In this document: one piece after another, positions 36,078-44,064 of the stretch
Numbering within the stretch: position 1 is the stretch's first letter
Layout of the letters: each line of letters opens with the position of its first letter
Source: Marinimicrobium locisalis
Lineage (GTDB): Bacteria; Pseudomonadota; Gammaproteobacteria; Pseudomonadales; Cellvibrionaceae
Assembly: GCF_039822625.1 (NCBI RefSeq)
Contig: NZ_JBDLLG010000002.1
Coordinates: forward strand, 186,001 to 250,000
DNA: 64,000 nt
Direction: 5' to 3'
The notes under the pieces: model-generated
Told to the model about the DNA's origin: nothing
The model's input: the letters and a program-made list of their open reading frames with translations, nothing else
The model's database searches: none
Made by a program: the position numbers and the translations under genes

Positions 36078-37067
36078 ATGCAAAAGCGGATGGCCACGGC
36101 GGTGGTGCTGACCCTGATTCTTACCTGTGGCACCACTGCCCGGGCGGATGTGGACTGGATTACTACCCTGTGGCACAACGATGTATTTCTCGATAAGGAT
36201 GGGGGTGGTTATACCAACGGCCTTTATTTTTCCTGGTTCGATCTGTCCGAAAGCAGTGATAAAGACTTCAAGGCCCCCCTCCTCACCCGCCCGGTAAACC
36301 GTTGGCTAATGCCAGAATTCGACGGCCAGCTTCAGGTGAATGAGTTCACCTTTGGCCAGGCCATGATGACACCCAAAAATATTAAAAAAGCCGTCCCCGA
36401 TCCGAACGATGCCCCTTATGGCGGGCTGTTGATGTTTCGCTCGGCCTATACCCTGGTGGATGAGCGTATAGCTGACACCGTCGGCGTCACCGTCGGTATC
36501 GTCGGTCCATCCTCCCGAGCGGAGGAGGCTCAAAAAGCGGTGCATAAATTGGTGGGTGCGAATGAACCCCAGGGTTGGGACTATCAAATTAAAGACGAAC
36601 CCGTGGGGCAAATTAAGCGCAGTCGCGTCTGGCGCTACGGTAATGGCGATGAGCAGGGAGTGGGGACGGACCTGCTGGTAATTGGCAGCGGCGCGTTGGG
36701 GAACCTGGGCAGCGCTGTGAGCGGAGCGGTCATTGTGCGCTACGGCGCGGGCCTGGAAAGCAGCTTTGGCACGGCGGGCCAGATCATTGGCCGGGTCAGC
36801 AACCCCATGGCCATCGACAGTGGTTGGAATGTGTACGCCGGGCTTGGGGCGGATTATGTTTACAACCAGATTTTCGTCAGCGGTGGTGGACTTCGCTCCG
36901 GCCAAAGCGCCGACCTTCGCCACGATCAATACGCCTTCTATGCCGGGGCCTCCTACGCCTGGCGTTCGTTCAGCTTGACCTTGAGCTATGTGAACAACTC
37001 CAGCCTGGACATGAACTCCAGCGCACGGCAAGAGTTCGGGGCCCTTAAGCTGGGCTGGAAACTCTGA
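36078..37067 (+). CDS. Lipid A deacylase LpxR family protein
   Basis: The 329-residue protein has a signal peptide (ending ARA, about residue 23) and an outer-membrane beta-barrel pattern. LWHNDVFLDKDGGGYTNGLYFSW, split here by family motif, carries the Asn-Asp pair of the LpxR active site. The C-terminus ends in a strand typical of barrels. LpxR removes the 3'-acyloxyacyl group of lipid A at the outer leaflet. The gene stands alone before a glycosyltransferase. Confidence 0.88.
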   Translation: MQKRMATAVVLTLILTCGTTARADVDWITTLWHNDVFLDKDGGGYTNGLYFSWFDLSESSDKDFKAPLLTRPVNRWLMPEFDGQLQVNEFTFGQAMMTPKNIKKAVPDPNDAPYGGLLMFRSAYTLVDERIADTVGVTVGIVGPSSRAEEAQKAVHKLVGANEPQGWDYQIKDEPVGQIKRSRVWRYGNGDEQGVGTDLLVIGSGALGNLGSAVSGAVIVRYGAGLESSFGTAGQIIGRVSNPMAIDSGWNVYAGLGADYVYNQIFVSGGGLRSGQSADLRHDQYAFYAGASYAWRSFSLTLSYVNNSSLDMNSSARQEFGALKLGWKL

Positions 37068-37099
37068 TTCGCGGTGGCTGACTCTGGTAACCTAGCCGA

Positions 37100-38392
37100 A
37101 TGAAGCACCTCGTTATTCTCGGCAGCGTCTGGCCCGAGCCCAACTCTTCCGCCGCGGGCACTCGCATGTGCCAGTTGATGGAACTGTTCCAGAACGGTGG
37201 CTGGCGCATTACCTTTGCCAGTGCCGCCCAGCCTTCCCCTCACCGGATTGATCTGACGGCCCGGTCGGTCGACGAAGCCGCCATTGAACTTAATAGCGAT
37301 GGGTTTGACACCTGGTTGGCACAGCAGCGGCCGAACGCCGTTTTGTTTGATCGCTTTATGACCGAAGAACAATTTGGCTGGCGTGTCAGCCGCACCTGCC
37401 CCGAGGCGCTGCGGTTGCTGGACACCGAGGACCTGCACTGCCTGCGCGCGGCCCGCTGGGCATTAATGAAGGCCCGCTCGGCCGGCCAACCCTATACCGT
37501 CACCCCGGTGCTGGACGAGCCGCCGGCTCTGTATGAGCAGATGGTCGGCCTGGACATCACCCAAAGAGAACTGGCGTCCATATACCGCTCAGACCTGAGC
37601 CTAATGGTCTCACGCTTTGAAGTGGCGCTGCTCGTAGAGCAGTTCGGTGTGCCGGCCAATTTATTGCACACCCTGCCCATTTTTGCCCAAACGGCCCCCG
37701 CCCCCGGGTATGAGGCCCGTCGGCATTTTATTAGCATTGGTAACTTCCGCCACGCCCCTAATTGGGATGCGGTGCTCTGGCTCAAACACGAGCTCTGGCC
37801 GCGTATTCACGCGCGCCTGCCCGAGGCTGAGCTACACCTTTGCGGGGCTTACCCGCCCCCCAAGGCAACGGCATTGGAAAACCGGCGCGAGAATTTTCTG
37901 GTTAAGGGGTGGGTTGAGAACTCGCTGGCCGCCATGGCCCAGAGCCGGGTGTGCCTGGCCCCCCTGCGCTTCGGCGCCGGCATCAAAGGCAAGCTTCTGG
38001 ATGCGATGGCGACGGGCACGCCCAGTGTTACCACCACCATAGGAGCGGAGTCCATGGCACCGAGCGAGCACTGGCCGGGCCGCGTGGCCAATACCGCGGA
38101 GGCCTTGTGCGATGCCGCCGTGACTCTGTACCGGGACAAGCAGGCCTGGCTCCAGGCCCACCGCCAAGCGGCTGAGACCCTGACCCAGGGTTTTTCTCAA
38201 GAGTGTTATGAGCCGGATTTTATGGCTCTCATTCAGGCGTTGGAGGACGCGTTGGATGCCCACCGAAAGACAAACTTCGTCGGTACCATGCTGCGTCACC
38301 ATCAGCACCGCAGTACTCAGTACATGAGCCAATGGATCGATGCCAAAAACCGACTGCAGCAACAAGAACGGTTAAACGACGTCTTCGAGTGA
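37100..38392 (+). CDS. Glycosyltransferase, GT4-like
   Basis: The 430-residue protein has a GT-B layout: N-terminal LGSVWPEPNSSAAGTRM with the sugar-nucleotide glycine region, and a C-terminal half with FISIGNFRHAPNWDAVLWL, LPEAELHLCGAYPP and LAPLRFGAGIKGKLLDAMATG, then TTTIGAESM. These match family-4-type glycosyltransferases of surface polysaccharides. Donor and acceptor are unknown. It follows the LpxR-like gene by 32 bases, so the two may share a transcript. Confidence 0.85.
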   Translation: MKHLVILGSVWPEPNSSAAGTRMCQLMELFQNGGWRITFASAAQPSPHRIDLTARSVDEAAIELNSDGFDTWLAQQRPNAVLFDRFMTEEQFGWRVSRTCPEALRLLDTEDLHCLRAARWALMKARSAGQPYTVTPVLDEPPALYEQMVGLDITQRELASIYRSDLSLMVSRFEVALLVEQFGVPANLLHTLPIFAQTAPAPGYEARRHFISIGNFRHAPNWDAVLWLKHELWPRIHARLPEAELHLCGAYPPPKATALENRRENFLVKGWVENSLAAMAQSRVCLAPLRFGAGIKGKLLDAMATGTPSVTTTIGAESMAPSEHWPGRVANTAEALCDAAVTLYRDKQAWLQAHRQAAETLTQGFSQECYEPDFMALIQALEDALDAHRKTNFVGTMLRHHQHRSTQYMSQWIDAKNRLQQQERLNDVFE

Positions 38393-38529
38393 CGTCATCC
38401 CCTGGCAATAACCTCCGCAACACTACCTCTTAATATATAAGTATTTCCTCATTTCAATTCCATCTGCCCAACGAAGAGTTCCGCGCAACCCTTCGCCCAC
38501 GCCCTTGTTATCATTATTCCACATATAAA

Positions 38530-38544
38530 TGATATTTCATATCA
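38530..38544. promoter_or_regulatory. Candidate operator upstream of the pectate lyase
   Basis: The perfect inverted repeat TGATAT-TTC-ATATCA lies in an AT-rich 310-base gap, about 160 bases before the pectate lyase start. It could bind a dimeric regulator of pectin use. No regulator gene is adjacent, so the link is inference. The rest of 38393-38702 shows no gene. Confidence 0.4.
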
Positions 38545-38702
38545 CAAAGTAATTTAGGATGAGGGTTTCCTTAGCGCTTAGTTGTGATCAGCGTCTCGCT
38601 TTTGGCGGCAGGGTTTGTGGTTGAATGCCGCCGTGAAGAGAAGGGAGCTTTGTCGAACGGATGCGATCACTACACCTATAACGTTACATAAGGTTTAGCA
38701 TC

Positions 38703-41700
38703 ATGAAGAAAATCAACCACCCCGGGCGCATCGGGCGATACGCCTCGGCGCTTTTCTGTGCGACCGCGCTATCCTCAGCCATCGCCTCCGCCCAAACGGG
38801 CACCAACCTGGCACTCGGTGCCGGAGCCGACGGGTCCAGTAAAGGCAGTGGCTCCTACGGCAACGTCATTGACGGCAACCTGGGCAGCTATTGGCAGCCG
38901 GCCTCCTCCAATGACGAGCGCATTGGTGTAAAAAATATGGACGCCAGCTTCAATACCGTAGTGATTCGTGAATTAAACGATGCCACTACGAGCTGGCGCC
39001 TTGAAAACCATGAAACCGGCGAGGTGTTGGCCAGCGGCACCACCTTGGGGGCAGAGCGCGTTATTACCGGTTTCGGCGATCAAAACCTTTACAAGGTTAA
39101 CTTGGTGATTGAAACCGCCACCCAGGCCCCCCAAATTGCCGAGTTCGAAGTGTACAGCGCTTCCGGATCGGTGAGCTCCAGCAGCGCCTCTGAAACCGCT
39201 TCGAGCTCGCAAAACAGTGAGTCTTCCGAGGCGGCCAGTGAACCGGCGGCGGGCCAGCAATGCAACTGGTGGGGCACGACCTACCCCCTGTGCGAAGAGA
39301 CTCAAAGTGGCTGGGGCTGGGAGAACAGCGAGAGCTGCATTTCCGCTAGCACCTGTCAGTCACAGCCGGACCCTTACGGCATCGTCGGGGAATCCAGTAG
39401 CGAGAGTTCTAGCGAAAGCTCCAGTGAGAGCTCGAGTGAAAGCTCCCAGGTAACCAGTTCCGCCAGCTCCTCCGAGTCCTCCTCGGTCAGTTCGTCCAGC
39501 AGTTCCAGCGCCGACAGCTCGAGTGACGATAGTTCGAGTGCCCATAGTTCGAGTGAAGGTAACGGGAGCCCCGGTCAGCCGCTCTCCTGCGAACAAGCCA
39601 ATACCGTGCAAGGTTTTGCGGCCATGGGCAACGGCACTACCGGCGGCCAGGGCGGTACTGAAGTCACCGTCAGCACCGGCGCCGATCTCGCCGCGGCCCT
39701 GGATAACAAAGGCAGTGAACCGCTCACCATTTATGTGAACGGCACCATCACGCCAGAGAACTCCGGTGTGAGCAAGTTTGATATCAAGGACATGAACGAT
39801 GTGTCCATTATCGGGGTGGGAGACAAGGCCCTGTTCGACGGCATCGGCATCAAGATTTGGCGGGCGAACAATGTGATTGTGCGCAATGTCACCATGCGCT
39901 ATGTCCGCATCGGCGATAAGGACCACATCACCCTCGACGGCCCCTCCAGCAATATCTGGATCGACCACAACACCTTCTACAATTCCCTGGATGTGGACAA
40001 GGACTACTACGACGAGCTGGTCAGCGGTAAGGGCGAGATCGACAACATCACCGTCAGCTACAACGTGCTGCGTGACAGCTGGAAGACCTCCCTGTGGGGC
40101 AGCAGCGACGGCGACGACTTCCACCGCCGGGTAACCTTCTGGGGCAACCACTGGGAGAACGCCAACTCCCGCCTGCCGCTGTTCCGCTTCGGCGAAGGGC
40201 ACGTGGTCAACAACTACTACGACGGCATCCACAGCACCGGCATTAATTCCCGCATGGGCGCGACCCTGCGTGTGGAAGGTAACGTCTTCGAAAACGCTCA
40301 AAACCCGATTGTTTCCTTCTACAGCGACGACATCGGTTACTGGGATGTGGAAGACAACCTCTTCACCAACATCACCTGGGAAGAAGGCTCCGGCGGTGAC
40401 GTTATTGCCGGGCCGGACGTGCAGTCCACTACCAGCTACGTGCCGCCCTACGGCTACAGCCGGCTGTTTGCCGCGGATACGAAAGCCCACGTGCTGGCCA
40501 ATGCCGGTGCCAATATCGTTAGCGACTGTCTCGATGCACCGGTCTCCGGTGGTGGCGGTGAAAATTCCTCCAGCTCTAGCAGCAGCGAGAGCAGTGCACC
40601 GTCCAGCGCTTCAAGCAGTGAGGCTTCCTCTTCTCCCGATAACGGCAGTCAGGAGCCTGGCGAACTGGGCACTAACCTGGCCCTGGGCGGCGGTGCCGAC
40701 GGCAGCAGCAAAGGCGACGGTAGCAGCTTCGGCAACGTCAACGATGGCAGCCGGGCCAGCTACTGGGAGCCGGCGGGCACCAGCGGCGAGCGCGTGGGTG
40801 TGAAAAACTTCAGCGGCACTTTCAACACCGTGATCATTCGCGAGTTGAACGGGGCCACCAACAGCTGGCGCTTGGAAGATCACGACACCAACGAAGTGCT
40901 GGCCAGTGGCTCCAGCCTGGGAAGCGAGCGGGTGATTACCGGCTTTGGCGACAGGAACCTGTACAAGGTTAACCTGATTATCGAAAGCGCCACCCGCGCG
41001 CCGCGCATTGCCGAGTTCGAAGTCTACAATGCCAGCGGTGATGTGTCCGGTGGGACTTCTTCCAGTACCAGTAGCTCTGAGAGCAGCTCCTCCAGCGAGG
41101 GCGGTCACAACGGTAACGGCTCCAGTGAGTCGTCTTCCTCCAGCGACAGCAGCCACTCCAGCAGCAATGGTGGCACGCCGCCGAACTACGCCGGCCCGAT
41201 CAGCAACGGTTGTATTGAGTTGGTGACCGACCCGAGCGTCAACTGGCGCGATGGCGCGCTGCAGAGCGACCAGGAAATTGTCGAATGCCTGTCCCAGACC
41301 CTGGGTCGGCCGGTGGGCTACGGTGAAAACGCCCTGGGTGGCTACGATCCCAACGGCAACAGCACCCTGACCGTGATCACCAAAAATGGCGGGACCTCCG
41401 TGGAGCAGCAGTTGTTTGATGCGGTTACCAGTGACGAGCACCACTGGGTGGTTTTCGACAAGTCCGACTTTGCCGGCGAGTCCGAAGTGGCCATGTACCG
41501 TCTGCAGTGCGACGATGCTGATGTGCAGAGCGCCATCGGTGGCAGCGAAGCCGAGTGCGTGGACTATCACCAATGGTGTGACAACAATGGTTATGGTAGT
41601 CACGACGCCTGTATGGACGAGTTCTTCAACAACCGGCTGAACGATAACGATCTACCCATCAGGAACATCGTCTTGGGTGCGAACACCACTATCGATGGCC

Positions 41701-42608
41701 GCATGAGCGATGCCTACTTCCGCTTCAACGGTTTTGCCATTGGCAGCGACAGTTCCGGTCAACCGGTGAAAACCTCCGATAACGTGATTCTGACCCACCT
41801 GAGCTTCCTGGGCGCGGGCCACACCGAAGACCACGGTCTGGACCCGGACATGATTCGAGCCACCGGTGCCTCCAGCGATATCTGGATTCACAAAAACACC
41901 TTCGACACCACCGGCGACTCCGCCTTTGATGTGAAGGTCGGTGCCTACGACATCACCATGTCATTCAACGAAGTGCGCAATGTGAAACGCGCCTCTCTGC
42001 ACGGCTCCAGCGACAGCCGCGAAATCAACGCGCAGATTCGCACCACCATGCACAACAACGCGTTTGTGACCGACGATAACCACTACGACAGCCTGGGCAA
42101 CACCGGCCGCCGCGTACCCTTGATCCGTCGCGGCACCTCGCACATGTTCAACAACGTCTTCGTGAACTATCGCAAAGACATTCTGAGCGTGCGCGTCGGT
42201 GCGGACCTGTTGTGGGAAGACAATATGGTGGTAGTCAATCAGATTCACCAGGAAAAGGACGATGTCAACGATGCGCTGGGCGAGTTGTCTGAAAATCTGA
42301 CCCGGGATGTGGACGGCGGTAATTACCGCGCCGAGGGCGTTTACCTATGGTTTGCCGATGGCGCCTGTGAACTGAACGCCAGCACGCAAACGCCGCTGAC
42401 CGATGCCTCGGGCAGTGTGGGCAATCTGGCTCAGGATTATTCCGGCGCGTCGCAGTCGACCATTAGTGACTTCCGCCTGGATGCCGGTCAGGATCTGGTG
42501 GATTATGTCAGTGCCACGGCGGGTAAGCACGGTGAGCTGCCGTTCACTTCGCCGCTGGCCGGTGATATTTATTATGTACTGAGCCTGGGCAAGGTGCCCT
42601 GCCAGTAA
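38703..42608 (+). CDS. Bicatalytic pectate lyase with CBM10 and two discoidin-like modules
   Basis: The 1301-residue secreted enzyme has a signal peptide (1-30), a discoidin-like module (34-155), a Ser-rich linker, a CBM10 (186-218, CNWWGTTYPLC and GWGWENSESCISAST), a second Ser linker (about 229-287), and a first PL1 parallel-beta-helix (about 296-608). Then come a third linker, a second discoidin-like module (about 656-777), a fourth linker and a second PL1-type domain (about 830-1301). In the first PL1, NIWIDHNTF and NSRLPLFRFGEGHVVNN carry the calcium-site and catalytic Arg region; the second has DIWIHKNTFD and RRVPLIRRGTSHMFNN. Both domains appear intact. It cleaves pectate by beta-elimination, and the Ser linkers are typical of Cellvibrionaceae. 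A terminator follows. Confidence 0.93.
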   Translation: MKKINHPGRIGRYASALFCATALSSAIASAQTGTNLALGAGADGSSKGSGSYGNVIDGNLGSYWQPASSNDERIGVKNMDASFNTVVIRELNDATTSWRLENHETGEVLASGTTLGAERVITGFGDQNLYKVNLVIETATQAPQIAEFEVYSASGSVSSSSASETASSSQNSESSEAASEPAAGQQCNWWGTTYPLCEETQSGWGWENSESCISASTCQSQPDPYGIVGESSSESSSESSSESSSESSQVTSSASSSESSSVSSSSSSSADSSSDDSSSAHSSSEGNGSPGQPLSCEQANTVQGFAAMGNGTTGGQGGTEVTVSTGADLAAALDNKGSEPLTIYVNGTITPENSGVSKFDIKDMNDVSIIGVGDKALFDGIGIKIWRANNVIVRNVTMRYVRIGDKDHITLDGPSSNIWIDHNTFYNSLDVDKDYYDELVSGKGEIDNITVSYNVLRDSWKTSLWGSSDGDDFHRRVTFWGNHWENANSRLPLFRFGEGHVVNNYYDGIHSTGINSRMGATLRVEGNVFENAQNPIVSFYSDDIGYWDVEDNLFTNITWEEGSGGDVIAGPDVQSTTSYVPPYGYSRLFAADTKAHVLANAGANIVSDCLDAPVSGGGGENSSSSSSSESSAPSSASSSEASSSPDNGSQEPGELGTNLALGGGADGSSKGDGSSFGNVNDGSRASYWEPAGTSGERVGVKNFSGTFNTVIIRELNGATNSWRLEDHDTNEVLASGSSLGSERVITGFGDRNLYKVNLIIESATRAPRIAEFEVYNASGDVSGGTSSSTSSSESSSSSEGGHNGNGSSESSSSSDSSHSSSNGGTPPNYAGPISNGCIELVTDPSVNWRDGALQSDQEIVECLSQTLGRPVGYGENALGGYDPNGNSTLTVITKNGGTSVEQQLFDAVTSDEHHWVVFDKSDFAGESEVAMYRLQCDDADVQSAIGGSEAECVDYHQWCDNNGYGSHDACMDEFFNNRLNDNDLPIRNIVLGANTTIDGRMSDAYFRFNGFAIGSDSSGQPVKTSDNVILTHLSFLGAGHTEDHGLDPDMIRATGASSDIWIHKNTFDTTGDSAFDVKVGAYDITMSFNEVRNVKRASLHGSSDSREINAQIRTTMHNNAFVTDDNHYDSLGNTGRRVPLIRRGTSHMFNNVFVNYRKDILSVRVGADLLWEDNMVVVNQIHQEKDDVNDALGELSENLTRDVDGGNYRAEGVYLWFADGACELNASTQTPLTDASGSVGNLAQDYSGASQSTISDFRLDAGQDLVDYVSATAGKHGELPFTSPLAGDIYYVLSLGKVPCQ

Positions 42609-42640
42609 CATAACCAGTTAGCGAGTCCCCTCGCGTTTTG

Positions 42641-42667
42641 GGCCGGCACTATGCCGGCCTTTTTTTA
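42641..42667 (+). terminator. Rho-independent terminator of the pectate lyase gene
   Basis: GGCCGGCA (42641-42648) and TGCCGGCC (42652-42659) form a perfect 8-bp stem with a three-base loop, followed by a run of seven T. Confidence 0.93.
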
Positions 42668-42706
42668 TACATGCTTTCCACAGCACGTTTTGTTCGTGCA
42701 GAATGT

Positions 42707-43477
42707 TTATTCGGGGGTTTCTTCAAGCCAAGGACGTTTACCATCTTTGCGGCCGACCGGAAGCGTCTTCACCGTCGACTCGATCCACTCCCTTACCTCC
42801 TCCGTCAGCTGCTTGCGATCCTTGCCCTCACTGTAAATCGGCGCCCCAATAACCATCGTGATCGTCCCCGGGTGCTTGAGATAATCCTTGTGCGGCCAGC
42901 ATTCCGCCCCGTTGTGCGCGATCGGAATGATCGGGCGGCCAGTGGCGCAGGCGATGTCCGCCCCGCTGCGAGCATAGGTGCCGGACGTGCCCGGCGCCGT
43001 GCGGGTGCCCTCGGGGAAGATCAACACATTGTTGCCCTCCTCAAGCGCTGCGATGCTCTTGGTTTTGACATCCCGCAAAGCCTGGGTTTTATTGCGCCGG
43101 TCAATGGCAATGGGTTTCATGGCCGCCAAGCCCCAACCGAAAAACGGAATACGCAATAGCTCCTTCTTGAGAATGGTGGAAATGGGCTGAAAAAACAGCT
43201 GTAAAAACAGCGTTTCCCACACGCCCTGGTGTTTTGACATCACCACGTAAGGCTGTAAATCCTTGCGGACCTCCCCCTGGACGTCAATGCGTATATTGCA
43301 GCACAGCCACAACCAGAACATCACAAAGCGGTTCCACTGATTGATCAACCGGTAACGCCAGTGGTAGGGAAGAAAGGGCCAAATCAGTGTGCTGAAGGCT
43401 CCGAAGATGACGCCCGATCCGTAGTAGCCGATATCAAAAATCGTCGTGCGGACATAGAGAAAGGCTTTATACAACAC
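42707..43477 (-). CDS. plsC: 1-acyl-sn-glycerol-3-phosphate acyltransferase
   Basis: PlsC makes phosphatidic acid at the inner membrane. The 256-residue protein has N-terminal hydrophobic segments (about 8-60) and the acyltransferase blocks: SKHQGVWE in place of the common NHxxxxD, then FGWGLAAMKPIAIDRR, LIFPEGTRT and PIIPIAHN. The HQGVWE variant is widespread in gammaproteobacterial PlsC proteins. The start is GTG at 43477 with GAGGA upstream. It follows gmhB by eight bases, in the glyQ-glyS-gmhB-plsC operon. Confidence 0.93.
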   Translation of the reverse strand: MLYKAFLYVRTTIFDIGYYGSGVIFGAFSTLIWPFLPYHWRYRLINQWNRFVMFWLWLCCNIRIDVQGEVRKDLQPYVVMSKHQGVWETLFLQLFFQPISTILKKELLRIPFFGWGLAAMKPIAIDRRNKTQALRDVKTKSIAALEEGNNVLIFPEGTRTAPGTSGTYARSGADIACATGRPIIPIAHNGAECWPHKDYLKHPGTITMVIGAPIYSEGKDRKQLTEEVREWIESTVKTLPVGRKDGKRPWLEETPE

Positions 43478-43485
43478 GGTGAAGA

Positions 43486-44064
43486 CTATTCCTCGCGGTG
43501 AGTTTCGGCATCGGCGGCCAGCTCATGGTCCGCCACTGCCTGCAGATCATCGAATACAGTAATGCGGGCGCACTCCTCAGGGCTGAGTTCGGACTCAAGT
43601 GCCGCCTCGGTAATGCGCCCACGACCGGAGCGCACCAGAACCAGCCGGCAGCCTTTGGTTAAACCGGCCTGCAAGTCCTTTAGGCGATCGCCTACGAAAC
43701 AGGCGTCCTGAACAGAGGTGTTGAACTCCGCCTCGATGGCATCCAGCATTCCGGTATTCGGCTTGCGGCATTTGCAGCCTTCGTCCGGGTGGTGCGGGCA
43801 ATAAAAAATCGCCTCCAGCTTGCCGCCGTGCTGCTCTACCAGGCCGGTAAGCTTGGCGTGCATGGCTTCCAGGTCTTCCAGGTCAAACAGACCCCGGGCC
43901 AGGCCGGATTGATTGGTGGCCACCACCAGCGTAAAGCCGGCCCGACTCAGTCGGGCAATGGCTTCGATGCTGCCGGGAATGGGCTCGCATTCATCGGCGG
44001 ATTTGATGTAGTCACCGGCGTCTTCATTGATGACGCCGTCCCGGTCGAGAATGATCAGCTTCAT
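43486..44064 (-). CDS. gmhB: D-glycero-beta-D-manno-heptose 1,7-bisphosphate 7-phosphatase
   Basis: GmhB dephosphorylates heptose bisphosphate for LPS inner-core heptose. The 192-residue HAD phosphatase has the nucleophile and acid in DRDGVINED (Asp7, Asp9), a Thr motif VVATNQSG, the zinc-binding YCPHHPDEGCKCRKP loop, and FVGDRLKDLQAG. Its start overlaps the glyS stop by four bases. The glyQS-gmhB-plsC order is common in Pseudomonas relatives. Confidence 0.96.
   Translation of the reverse strand: MKLIILDRDGVINEDAGDYIKSADECEPIPGSIEAIARLSRAGFTLVVATNQSGLARGLFDLEDLEAMHAKLTGLVEQHGGKLEAIFYCPHHPDEGCKCRKPNTGMLDAIEAEFNTSVQDACFVGDRLKDLQAGLTKGCRLVLVRSGRGRITEAALESELSPEECARITVFDDLQAVADHELAADAETHREE

Noticed and set aside
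39390..39560. Possible CRISPR-like short repeats in the pectate lyase region
   Set aside because: The repeats are serine codons in a coding linker, with no regular spacers and no cas genes.
39360..40490. Minus-strand open frame opposite the pectate lyase
   Set aside because: Shadow of the Ser-rich and PL1 coding region; no signal peptide, start signal or family motif.
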